Source: Muscardinus avellanarius (taxonomy: Eukaryota; Chordata; Mammalia; Rodentia; Gliridae). Taken from it: a stretch of 64,000 bases of DNA. The stretch spans positions 147,937,052 through 148,001,051 of the forward strand of contig OY726560.1 of the NCBI GenBank assembly GCA_963383645.1, in the 5' to 3' direction. Below the pieces are notes generated by a model, which worked only from the letters and a program-made list of their open reading frames with translations, ran no database searches and was not told the DNA's origin. Both the position numbers and the translations under genes were made by a program. This document shows, piece after piece, positions 54,160 to 64,000 of this stretch (within the stretch, counting starts at the first letter, position 1; each line of letters starts with the position of its first letter).

Positions 54160-56465
54160 GTCATAAAACTCCTAAGTAGGAAAATTAACCGAAATTATCT
54201 GGGTAAAAATGCATCTCAGACTGAATTTAATGACTCTGGAAGTAAGACTTTGGCTCTAGAGAAAGGCAGTTTTTAAACAAGTGTGTATTCATTAAATAAG
54301 TTCATTTAATTTGCCATATATTTAGTTATAACCACCGTGCAGACTGGCCTAAAGTAATACTGATGTGGCTCTGAGGTTCCCGGCTTGTCACTGCAGCTCT
54401 TTATGCAACCAGAGTTCTCTTTGAAACCACTTTCTAGTGTTCAGCTTCCCATTGGGGGTAATAGTAAAATGTATAGACAGTTTGCTGCGTCTGAATGCGG
54501 GAGCATCAGCATAAGTATAGGGTGCAGCCTGGCCCCTGGTCTTTTCTTCTTAGCTTGGCCCAATTAGTGAAATGAGAAGGAAAAGTTCATCTCTAGGTAT
54601 GCACAGTTAGGATGATTTCTATTCTATCCGTTTTTTCAATGGTAGTGTTTTCTTCTGTAAAAGCAACAAAAATTGAGAGTACTTTGTTTGCTTGCCTGGC
54701 TGTTTTTCCTTGAAACTTACAAAACCATGGTTGATATTCAAAAAGTCTTAAGGTTGAGGTCATTGCATTGTAATGAATTAGAATCTAGAAAACAGAGTCA
54801 ATTGGGCTTGGTAATTTATTGTAGATTGGGAATTATGCTGAGGACAATCTGTTGAGTCTCTTACCAGATGGGCACGCAGTAATTCAGCTGGCTGGCTGCA
54901 GATGGACAGACGGCATACACTGGACAGGTCCTGTCCTAAGCTTTTGCAGAGGACAAAGTCCCTTTCTGTTCTGTCCCAATCAATCATATATAACTGTCAC
55001 ACAAATATGAATAAATCATTTATTCGCAGTCAGGAAAACAGTAGTTCAGTGACATGATTAGAAGTAAATATGAAACAATTTTAATCCTGGGTGTATTAGG
55101 GTAAGGTGTTCTGTCATTCAAATATTTATAGGTTAATATTTGAAACTGAAGTTGTTCAATGTACTAAAAATATTTTATCATTTGAAGCTGATCTGTTTTA
55201 GGTGAACTTTTATGGTTTTTTTTTTACCCCTCTTCTTTCTTTTATCATACTGAAAAGTACTTAAGTGAAGCAAATATATTTGCCTCTCAAAATCTAGTTC
55301 AGAACATCTGTCCAGGGAATTTTTTTTCAGGATGTGAACTAAAAATGAAAAATATTTTTTGTCATTAGCCTGAAGCAGGGATTAAGTCTTGGGGTTTTGT
55401 GGCCCTTTTATCTTAAGACAACAATGCTTTTTTATGTAGGAAAAGGAAGGATGAAGTTATCTTTGAAGATGTTTGAGACAGGAATGCATAGCTAGTTGCA
55501 TTTGTACTTTCTAAACATTGCATATTCAGGTCGTTTTTCTTGGACTAATAGACAAATAATCATACAGCAAAGCAGGTTTCTTTTCATATTTAGCTTACTG
55601 ATATGACAAAAAGAATATTGAGACAATACTAATATGTGAAAAAAAATGATATCAGAACTTTCCTGTCTTTGATAAGGAAGAATCAAAATTTTATTTGTTG
55701 TTTATTTATGGAGGGTCACATTTATTAAGCATGAAGAAAAATTTTGCAGGGTAATGCATATTATAAGAACATATTTATTTGATTGTAGGAAAAAAAAGAA
55801 GTATAACAAAGAAAGCCATGACTGATGGTGAAGTTCTCTCCCAGCTGTTGCTGTGAAAATTATGAAGAGAAAAATCTGTCAGAATTGAATGCTTATTTAA
55901 ACAACTGCATTTGATACAAGGCAAATTTATTTTTAAAAGGCCTTTAAGAAATCAACAGCACCGGAATTCAAAGTAGCGATGTGAAATTAATAACAATGAC
56001 TGACATAAGTAGCTGCTCCAAACAAGGCCCAGAGAGTAAAGAAAATGAGTTTATTTTTTTCTCTTCCAACCAGAAGAGCTGCACTACTCTAATAATTCTA
56101 AGTTAATTATTTTCATACTTGTAATAAATTGTCATTCCAATTAGCTGGTAAATAAAATCTTGTTAAAATAAAACCCTCTTAATCTACATCTAATAGATGC
56201 AAATATAGTTACTAATGAATATTTCTGGATATGGCTCTGTGATTACTGAAAGTATTTGCAAGGGCAAGCCACCATCAAACAGGGCGTTGTTGAAACCGTT
56301 TTTGTGAATGTTGGACAAGAAGCTCCTGATTGGGTATAGGTAGCTCAGGGATAGTCATAGGGGCATGGTAATATCAGCCCTAAAATTTAGTGCCAACTAA
56401 AACTCTTAAAATTTCAGGGTTATATTTATTAAAACATTTTTACTCATCTAAAATCTCTTTTATTA
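54160..56465. other. Intergenic stretch, repeat-poor
   Basis: About 2.3 kb with no repeat or gene recognised. Within it, 55780-56140 has balanced, non-repetitive sequence with several TAATTA-type sites and could be a conserved non-coding element. Short frames (54385-54567, 54673-54855) show no family resemblance. Confidence 0.4.
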
Positions 56466-56467
56466 TT

Positions 56468-56682
56468 TTTTTTGTACTAAGGATTGAACTCAGGGGCATT
56501 CTACCTCCAAGCTACATCCACAGCCCTTTTTATTTTCTGTTTTGAAATAGGATCTTGCTACGTTGCTGAGAGTCTCAGAGTCTCACTAAGTTGCTGAGGC
56601 TGTCCTCAATTCTATGAACCTCTTGCCTTAGCCTCCTAAGTACTGGGATTTCTGGCATGCACCATCACTTTTGGCTTAAAAC
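56468..56682 (-). repeat. B1-dID-type SINE, older
   Basis: 'gtactaaggattgaactcag' through 'gcatgcaccatcacttttggct', diverged from the other copies. Confidence 0.87.
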
Positions 56683-56689
56683 CTCCTTA

Positions 56690-57295
56690 TTGGGATTATA
56701 TTTTGAGACCAAGTATATATTGCAGTATCTTTTAAGAGGAACCCAGGTTTTCACTAATGATCTGACCTGTGTGTGGTTATAGAAAGCAGTGGGCCTTTTT
56801 ACAGCTTAATTGCTTGGGCCTCACTCATAATATACTTAAAAATATATTGCTTTTCAAAAATTTTTGTAATAAAATTCAACAAATGTTATAAAATTTGAGA
56901 ATTATATAATTCATCCTTTTACCAGAAAACATTGACTAATCATAATCAGCAAATATGAATCTTTAATTAACTGAGAAAGAATAATTTTCAGCAGTCCTTG
57001 AGGGAAAAAGGGGGGATAAATTGGTATAAAAGAATTGAATAGTATTAAAAATTCACCATCTGGATATCTCTTGAAAGTAATGCCTATTCATCCCATTTTA
57101 TTATACTTTCTAGAGATGTGCTTATTTTCAGTACTGCTCTGTGATCATTGATATTTAAGGTGATAACCAAAGGATGGCAATGTCTTCAAATACCAAATAA
57201 TAAGAAGAATTATATTCATTTCAGTACCCGCTACGACAGAAATCTAGACTAATGAAAAAATTCCAGAAAGATCAATGTGTGGAAATTCTGATTAA
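56690..57295. other. Intergenic stretch, no gene seen
   Basis: AT-rich with no recognised feature. Confidence 0.4.
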
Positions 57296-57299
57296 CTTG

Positions 57300-57650
57300 A
57301 ATTTAGCACCCTTGCTCATTTCTTCCCCGTCTGTCCTTTCTTCCATCTCTCCATCAGCTTGGCTCCTGCTGGAGGTGTTCTGTCCCGTCCTCCTCATGCT
57401 CGCCAGCCACAGGGCCTTCTGCACCCAGGCTGACCATGCTCCCTCTGCCTGGAGGCTCCTCCCCTTGACCTCTGCATGGCTGCCTGCTTCCCTCAGTCAG
57501 GATCAGCCAAGTCATCTACTCAGAGAAGAGAAACCTCCTTGAAAGGGTCAACCTAAAGTAGCCCCACAGCCACATTGTCACAAACACTGGCTTAATTATC
57601 TTCATACTCCCATAAACAGAGGTTCTATGACAGCAGTGATACTGTCTTTC
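57300..57650 (+). repeat. L2 LINE fragment
   Basis: 'ccagccacagggccttctgc', 'catgctccctctgcctggag', 'ccttgacctctgcatggctg', then 'gttctatgacagcagtgata' follow L2 order. The 96-residue frame over it is an L2 artefact. Confidence 0.65.
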
Positions 57651-57654
57651 ACAC

Positions 57655-57865
57655 ACTGTGTGTGGGGGTGGGGGATGGAACCCAGGGGCATTCTACCTCT
57701 GACCTTCACCCCCCTGCCCCACTTTATTTTTTATTTTGAAGCAGGGTCTCCCGAAGTTGCCAAGGATCTTGCTAAGTTGCTGAGGCTGTCTTTGAACCCA
57801 TGATCCTCCTGTTTCAGCCTCTCAATTACTGGGATTACAAGCATGAGCCACCACCCCAGACTGTA
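57655..57865 (-). repeat. B1-dID-type SINE
   Basis: 'gggggtgggggatggaaccc' through 'agccaccaccccagact', with a GT scrap before it. Confidence 0.88.
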
Positions 57866-57869
57866 CACT

Positions 57870-58584
57870 ACCTCTTCCTTAGTGGCATATGTGATATGTT
57901 CGAGTAAATATGTGTTGAAATATGGTTTGAATATGAACAGCCCATATTTATTAAGGATTTAAGCATAAATTATTGATTCTCTAGTTAAACCAGAGGATAC
58001 ATTTATTGCTGATTATCTCTTTTGGTTGAATTACTCTTTTCTCTCATTTTTTTACTCTTTCAGAAGCTCTGTTTACTTAGCTGAGAAAACGGTAATGATA
58101 ATTTTGCTAATTTCAGAACCTATCTATGTAGAACAACTATTAAAAGCATTGAAAATAAACTAGAATATTATGGTCCCATATCCCATTTTGGAAGAAGTTG
58201 TGGATCTCCCCGTGGTCATTTATAGCCCACTATTATCAAGCTGTTGATCAGCAGATAATGGTTATGAATACTTACGTTCCACCAGCTGTTAGAATAGAGT
58301 GAAAATTGTAAGTTGCTTGCAAGCTATGAATGCGCATTAGAGTACCTTAAAAGCATTATTTCTCATGGTAATAGAAAGTTTTGAAATGTGTTTGCTCTGT
58401 GGTTTATTCAGTCTTTCTGATCTGAAACACAAAGTTTAAGTAATCCTGGTTTTATTTGGCACCATATTTAGAAAAATATATGAGTGCCATCTGCTGGCAA
58501 TTCCTAGTACCACATTGAGCCCAACATTGGAGGGACTGGTTTTTTTGTGTGCTCAAGTTTGAGAATGACAAATCCTTATAGGAT
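57870..58584. other. Intergenic stretch, no gene seen
   Basis: No repeat or gene recognised. Confidence 0.4.
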
Positions 58585-58587
58585 GAT

Positions 58588-58692
58588 CCATCCTCTCTGC
58601 CTCCCTTTACCCCATCCTCCTTTCCTCCAACCCTTCTTCCCTTTTTCCTTTTCCCTTCCCCCTCCCTCCTTCCCATCCTTTCTTTCCTCCTT
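58588..58692 (+). repeat. Polypyrimidine tract
   Basis: About 100 bases almost entirely C and T, with few purines. Such mirror-rich tracts can form triplex DNA. The 74-residue minus-strand Gly/Arg/Lys frame is its shadow. Confidence 0.9.
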
Positions 58693-58775
58693 CATTTGTA
58701 GTAGATAAAATTTAAATCCCTATATGTAGTTTCCAGTTATTCAAATATATATATATAAAAATCTCGACTTCCAGG

Positions 58776-58783
58776 AAGATGGC
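58776..58783 (+). promoter_or_regulatory. YY1-like core at the 5' end of chimeric copy 3
   Basis: AAGATGGC begins 11 bases into the element. The adjacent ETS-like core seen in copies 1 and 2 is altered here (CTTCCAGG). Confidence 0.5.
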
Positions 58784-58794
58784 GACCGAGAAAA

Positions 58795-58814
58795 GCGGGG
58801 CTTAAGAGCCCCGC
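58795..58814 (+). other. 8-bp perfect hairpin near RNA 5' end of chimeric copy 3
   Basis: GCGGGGCT, loop TAAG, AGCCCCGC. The counterpart in copy 2 (about 41425-41444) and copy 1 (about 17174-17193) keeps at least seven of the pairs, so the structure is a family feature. Confidence 0.75.
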
Positions 58815-59552
58815 TAACAACCAATCTCCATTACCACAAAATCAGTGCCTTTCATAGCCAGAAAACACCATCACCAGAGAAACAAAAAAATCACCAGGCT
58901 CCAAGAGAAAGCAGACTGAGAACAGAGCGCAGAGCCACAGAGGAGATACACCGGCCTCATGCCCGAGGACGTGGCAGCAGCGCTTTACTGCCGGCGGCAG
59001 CGGCGAGTTCACCGGACGGCTACAGCGAGCTGAGGTGAGCCGCTGCGGAACAGGCAGGCGGGACTTCTCGGTGCAAGGAGCATCTAAAGCTCCCAGTGGC
59101 TGAGCTCAGCACACGCTGCAGGGATTCAGAGTGGAAATCAAAACCAAGAAGAAATACGCCAGCCTCAGGGCCGAGGGCGTAACAGAGGCGTCATATTGCC
59201 ACCAGCGGCAGCAGCAGCGAATTCACCGAGTCTAGTACAGCTACATCTGCGTACTCAAGAACAGTGAGTCAAATTGTGGGCCACAGAGGAGAAATCCCAG
59301 TACTGTACTCCCTGGGACTTGACCCAGTGGGGGAGGGGCGGTGGCTGAGATATCACAACATAGAACGTGCAACCTGGCACCCCCCAGAGTCTAAAGCAGC
59401 CTCTATCGACTCTCTGGGTCGGAGACTCTGTGATACAACCCAGTAAAGGAGTAGTGGGGTCTGAGATACTACTGACTCGAGATCCAGAACACCTTAAGTG
59501 AAGTCATAGTGACCCAAGGGAAGAACCCAGAGAAGGCACAAACTTCCGAATC

Positions 59553-60470
59553 ATGGGAAAGAGGAATAATACTGGAGCAATGAATGCCCACAAACCCACA
59601 ACACCAGAACCCAATAAAACAGAAAATCAGAGATTTCTAGAAGATCAAATCAGGAAAATAACTGTAGAAATAATAGAGGTGCTTCGAAAAGAACTCAGAG
59701 AGAGCCAAAAAGAGATATAGGATGCAATTAATGAAGTAAAGGCATCAATTCAAAGCATGAACAACCGATTAGACCACAGGGAGAACAGAATTTCGCTCTT
59801 AGAAGATGAGCAATCCAAAAATGAACGCATAGTTTCTAATCTAGGAAAAAATATCCGACAGCAGGAATCTGACATTGAAGAAATATGGGCCCATTTTAAG
59901 TGAGCTAACCTAAGAATAATTGGAATAGAGGAGGGAAAAGAAAGTGAAACCAAAGGGATCAACAATCTCTTCAAGGAAGTAATAGCAGAAAATTTTCCAA
60001 ACATAGAGCAAGAGTTTGATACACAGGTCCAGGAAACTTATAGAACTCCCTTTAGACGGGATCGGAGAAGAGGATCCCCACGCCACATAATTGTCAAAAT
60101 GACCAATGTGGAAGCCAAGCAGAGAATCTTAAAGGCAACAAAAACAAAGGGCCAAGTGACATTCAGAGGCAAACCAATTAGAATCACTCCAGACTTCCCA
60201 AACCAAGTCATGAGAGCCAGAAGGGCTTGGAGTAACATATTCCAAACTCTGAGAGAAAACAACTTCCAGCCAAAAACTTCCTACCCAGCAAAACTTTCTA
60301 TCAAATTAGATGGAGAAATAAGAAGCTTCCATGACAAACAGAAACTGAAGGAATTTATGCCTTCAAAACCAGCGCTAGTGAAAATACTCAAAGAGATTAA
60401 CTACAAAGAAGAAATAGGTAACACACACCAGAACCAGAGAAACAAGAGTTTCCATCCAACAGACAACTAA
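59553..60470 (+). pseudogene. L1 ORF1 of chimeric copy 3, degenerate
   Basis: It aligns with the intact ORF1 of copy 2 from its ATG at 59553. Two in-frame stops interrupt it: TAG at 59718-59720 in the coiled coil and TGA at 59901-59903 just before the RRM-like domain. The ancestral stop (TAG in copy 2) has become CAG, so the last open piece (60099-60470) reads on to 60470. Confidence 0.92.
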
Positions 60471-60479
60471 GATTGGTTA

Positions 60480-61255
60480 TCTGTGGAGATTCATTATTTA
60501 TGTTAGTCTTTTACCTATCTCTAAAGGGTACTGTTTGCCTTTATTGTTGTTAATTTTTAGGATTTCTAGTTGGAATATTAATATACCTTCAGATATAGCA
60601 TTTGGAAATATTTTATCCCTTTCTTTTAGTAACTGTTAACTCTGTTTACATTGTCTTTGGATATACAATATTTTTTTTTTATTTTTTAGGGAGTTTGTAT
60701 ACTCTTCTGTTGCCTGTGCCATTGAAATCATAACCAAGAAATCACTGCCAATTTCAATGTAGTGAGGTTTTATGACCCAGATTTTCTCCTAAAAGTTTAT
60801 AGTCTTAAGATTTATATTTAGGTCTATTATATATTTTGAGTTAATATTTGTATATGGGAATAGGTAAGGGTCCAATTTTATTCTTTTCCATGTAATTATT
60901 ATTTTTCAACAATATTTAGTTAAAAGATTATTATTTCCACCACCAAATGTTCGTGGAAACCTTGTCAAAAATAACCTGACAATATAGGGAAGAATTTAGC
61001 TCCAGGCTTTTATTTAATTCCAATGGTTTATATATCTGCCTTTAGAATAGTACTATACTGTTTCAATTATTGTAGCTTTATATGGTTTGAAATCAGAAAA
61101 TATATATCTTCTAGCTTTGTTCTTTTTCAAGATCATTTTGGGTATCTAGAGTCCATATTCCATATTAGGATAGATTTTTTTTCTGAAAAATAAATATATA
61201 AATATATGATAGTTTCACCTAAAAAAATAGAAAAAAATATTCTCTGGTAAGAAAG
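60480..61255 (-). repeat. Inverted older L1 ORF2 segment inside chimeric copy 3
   Basis: On the minus strand it follows L1 ORF2 in order, matching the segments at 14775-15490 and 39030-39740. Its recurrence shows it is part of the element and not an independent insertion. Confidence 0.85.
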
Positions 61256-61564
61256 AAAGTAAAAAGAAATATTGAAATGTTATCTTTAAGTCATCAAAAG
61301 CTTGGTATCAGACAAATTAAACTGTTATGTGAGATTATCACTTTTAATTTTGGATAAATTGCTATAATACTAGATGTCAACCACTACGCCAAGCATGGGA
61401 GGGAGGGATGGGGAGAGAATGGGGTGGGGATCGGGTGGGGGCTGACTGGGCGAAATGTGCATGTATGTCTACAAAAGTTTGTATCCCACTATGATGTATG
61501 AATACAGTGCACCATTAAAAAAATAAAAAATATACATATATTTGTATATACATATAAAAATCTC

Positions 61565-61830
61565 ATAGAAGGAACTCTAGACAAAAGAGGAGAAACCACT
61601 GATAAGCAAATAACTGGGAGTGAAGTGGGGGTAGAGATAAATTCCCTAATGTAGATTCACAAGCATATCAATGTCAATCACTAACTAAGCCAAACATGAG
61701 GTGGGAGGGGGAGGGATCAGGGTGGAATGGGGGAGGGCTAAATTAATGATGTGTGCATGGATGCCTCTACCATCGTGTACTCCATAAAGATGTATGACTA
61801 CAGTGCACCAATAATTTTTTAAAAAGTCTC
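61565..61830 (+). repeat. L1 3' UTR and terminus
   Basis: 'actaactaagccaaacatga', a polypurine stretch, 'tgtgcatggatgcctctacc', 'aaagatgtatgactacagtg' and 'caccaataattt' form a sense L1 end directly after copy 3. Confidence 0.85.
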
Positions 61831-62007
61831 AAATACATATTTGACACTAATCCTTACATTAATATTTCTGTACTTAAGAAAATACTGTCTAAGGGATTGA
61901 AAAGTAAAATTTTAGCAATATTATAGTACTGTTTCCACTTTTGCTAGCTTTAAGGGAAACTAATTGGTTTGATTAATGCATTTAAAAATTATTTTATTTT
62001 TTTTAAT

Positions 62008-62193
62008 TTTTTGGTGGTACTAGGGATGGAACCCAGGGACCTTCTACTTCTGGGCTACACTCCCAGACCTATTTTATATTTTATTTGGAAACAGTCTCTT
62101 AAGCCAGCTGAGGCTGGCTTCGAACCTGCACAATCCTCCTGTCTCAGCCTCCCAAGCGTGGGGATTACAAGCATGCACCACCACGTCCGGCTA
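62008..62193 (-). repeat. B1-dID-type SINE, subfamily A
   Basis: 'ggtggtactagggatggaac' through 'accaccacgtccggct'. CATTTAAAAATT flanks both sides (about 61979 and 62194). Confidence 0.93.
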
Positions 62194-62199
62194 CATTTA

Positions 62200-62879
62200 A
62201 AAATTTTTGAACAACAACAAAAACTTTCAGTCTGCTTTTCAAAGATTAATTCATGCATGTTAATCCAGCAAATAAAGTGAAGTCACTCCACTTAGGGTGG
62301 CTTGCCGATCAGCTTTACCACTAGATAATTATTTCCTTTTAAACTTAAAGTCCAGATTCAAATTTTGAGTTTTGATCTCTCATGCTAGGTGTTATAATAG
62401 ATAATCTCTCATCCTGAGCATCAGCCTAACAGCTGGGAATCGTGGTAACTGTTCCATAGCCAAGGGGACGGAGGCTGCCAGGCTGAGTAAGTCATCAATA
62501 TCGTTGCAGTTTTGAAGTAGTTTTAAATTCAGGGCTGCCTGCAGTCAGTACTCTCTAATAAATGCTGTTATTATTGAATTCAGGAGGCCCGATGCAGGAG
62601 AGAGAGCTATTTCTTCCAGAGATACAGTAGCAGTGTATTCAGTACCAGGAATATTTAAACTTTTTTTTGCTGGGGGAGGCCACCACTTAACTCCTTCCCA
62701 TAATGTGTGGAGGTTATTCAAACAGAAATATCCCTTCTTTGTTAGTTTATGCATTTCTCTGCCAAGTGTCTCCTAGTACCACCAGGCAAATTGGGCATGC
62801 CCTCTTTACCTCACAGGACATTTTCAGAATATGCATTATAGTATTATTCAGCAGTGATATAATTATTATTCTCCTCTAG
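62200..62879. other. Intergenic stretch, no gene seen
   Basis: No repeat or gene recognised. A 69-residue minus-strand frame (62545-62754) has no family resemblance. Confidence 0.4.
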
Positions 62880-62990
62880 ATTTCATACTTTGAGAAGGCA
62901 AGAATTTCCATTCATTTATCTTTCTGTTTCTGGTCCATATTAAAGTATCTTGCAGATACCCAATAAATGTGAAAGACTTCATGCATATGG
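62880..62990 (+). repeat. L2 LINE 3' end fragment
   Basis: 'tttcatactttgagaaggca' and 'cttgcagatacccaataaatg' match the L2 terminus. Confidence 0.6.
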
Positions 62991-63004
62991 TTAACCTATA
63001 CTTT

Positions 63005-63778
63005 TTTAACATATTTTTATTAGTGCATTGTATTTATACATCATAATGGGGTAAAAAACTTGTGTAGACATAAATGTACACATCACCTAGCCAGCCCCCA
63101 CTCAGTCCCCACCTCACTCCCTCCCCATCCCTCCCTCCCATGCTTGGTTTACTGGTTGACTTCCATATGAATAAGTACATCATGCTCTTTAAAGCTTTTC
63201 CCTCTCCCCTACTCCCATCCCCACAGTTAGGTTGCCTTATTTGCTCCTCTATAGGATCTCCTTTTTCACCTGCAGTTCCTCCTATGACCCCTTTCACCCT
63301 AGCTTTCACATATTAGGGAAATCATCCGATTCCTTACTTTTTGTGACTGACTAATCTCGCTTAGCATAATGTCCTCAAGATCCATTTCCCAGTAAATACC
63401 GCAATGGTATTTTTTTTATGGCTGAGTAAAATTCCGTTGTGCACATATCCCACAATTTTGTAATCCATTCATCTGTTGATGGACATCTTGGCTGGCTCCA
63501 TAGTTTAGCTATGGTGAATTGTGCAGCTATGAACATAGATACACATGCATTAGTTTGGTCATTTGGTTTCCTTTCTTTTGGGTAGATACCCAGAAGTGGT
63601 GTTGCTGGATCGAATGGTAGATTTGTTCCCATTCTTCTGAGGATTCTCCATACTGTTTTCCAAAGTGGTTGCACTAATTTGCGATTCTACCAACAATGTA
63701 TTAGAGTTCCCACTTTGCCACATCCTCGCCAGCATTTGTTGTTGTTAGTGTTTTGAATGATTGCCATTACCTGGCGGG
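63005..63778 (-). mobile_element. 5'-truncated L1, 3' UTR and ORF2 C-terminus
   Basis: A reverse-complement L1 terminus and pyrimidine-rich 3' UTR, then a 99-residue open piece (63674-63375) with [20 protein letters not shown] and [20 protein letters not shown], the ORF2 C-terminal region. It is the least decayed ORF2 piece in the window with the one at 20872-21303, so it belongs to a relatively young L1 lineage. Confidence 0.9.
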
Positions 63779-63902
63779 TAATATGCTTATTTGAAATAAC
63801 AGAAATCTGAGTAAGCTTTTGTTTTAAGGGAAAAAAATTGTGATTTTATGTTTACTTGAATACATATTTAAATGAAGGTGTAAAACTTTGCTTTAAGAAG
63901 TA

Positions 63903-64000
63903 ATATAAGCCAGTTTGGTTCCACAGACCTGACATCCCAGCTACTTGGGAGGCTGAGGTAGGAGGATTATAAGTTTGAGGGCAGTCTGGGTAACTTAGTG
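63903..64000 (+). repeat. B1-like SINE, cut by window edge
   Basis: 'agccagtttggttccacaga' head, 'agctacttgggaggctgagg' and 'gcagtctgggtaacttagtg'. Continues beyond the window. Confidence 0.8.

Larger units (their letters stand above)
58766..61551 (+). mobile_element. Chimeric half-L1 (HAL1-type) element, copy 3
   Basis: Full-length plus-strand copy: 5' UTR 58766-59552, degenerate ORF1 59553-60470, an inverted L1 ORF2 segment of about 60480-61255, and an L1 3' end with a G-rich stretch (61395-61450) and A-rich tail. ATATAAAAATCTC at 58753-58765 and 61552-61564 is a perfect 13-bp target-site duplication. It is intergenic, about 6.5 kb downstream of the predicted CCDC172 end. The internal layout is identical to copies 1 and 2. 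Confidence 0.93.

Noticed and set aside
57252..57542. 96-residue open frame, Pro/Ser/Leu rich
   Set aside because: It lies on L2 LINE sequence (the block around 'gggccttctgcacc' and 'ccctctgcctggag'); no splice or start context.

Overview
The window is mammalian nuclear DNA: GT-AG introns, L1, L2, MIR, MER5A, Tigger and MaLR repeats, and no prokaryote-like gene density. The commonest SINE is a dimer of a 7SL-derived B1-like head and an ID (tRNA-Ala-like) tail (B1-dID type). That SINE, with ORR1-like LTRs, points to a rodent of the squirrel-related clade (squirrels, mountain beaver, dormice). The species cannot be fixed by eye. Repeat family names were assigned by reading, without a repeat search, and most repeat ends are good to about 10-30 bases. 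'Subfamily A' and 'B' of the SINE are my own labels. A has a box B reading GGTTCGAAGCC and a tail containing 'tctgggagtgtagcccggagg'. B has a degraded box B and the tail 'gggctgg.g.tgtagctcgg'.

The only protein-coding gene supported is the 3' part of CCDC172 (coiled-coil, tektin-2-binding sperm flagellar protein) on the + strand. Six exons at 4847-4963, 6297-6462, 23510-23611, 24286-24388, 49705-49792 and 50788-50823 join in phase into 203 codons plus a stop. The 3' UTR runs to about 52228. The first ~55 residues of the protein lie left of the window. Introns of 17 kb and 25 kb are packed with L1 and SINE insertions. The rest of the window, right of 52.2 kb, is intergenic and repeat-rich.

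The most interesting content is a family of chimeric LINE-derived elements present as three full-length copies: 14460-17218 (-), 38716-41473 (-) and 58766-61551 (+). Each is about 2.76 kb with 13-14 bp target-site duplications. Each has a GC-rich 5' UTR starting with ETS/YY1-like motifs, an L1 ORF1, no ORF2, then about 0.7-0.8 kb of an older L1 ORF2 in inverted orientation, and a modern L1 3' end. This is a HAL1 ('half-L1')-type non-autonomous retrotransposon carrying a captured antisense ORF2 segment. Copy 2 keeps an intact 294-residue ORF1; copies 1 and 3 are broken.

Layout: 1-4.8 kb, intron upstream of the first visible exon. 4.8-6.5 kb, two exons. 6.5-23.5 kb, intron with old L1s, an ORR1-like LTR, chimeric copy 1 and many SINEs. 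23.5-24.4 kb, two exons, one with a splice acceptor region next to antisense L1. 24.4-49.7 kb, intron with MER5A, Tigger, L2, a recent 165-bp direct duplication, a 2.1-kb L1, chimeric copy 2 and nested SINEs. 49.7-52.2 kb, last two exons and 3' UTR. 52.2-64 kb, intergenic, with an L1, chimeric copy 3, L2 and L1 ends. No tRNA, rRNA, CRISPR or other protein gene was seen.
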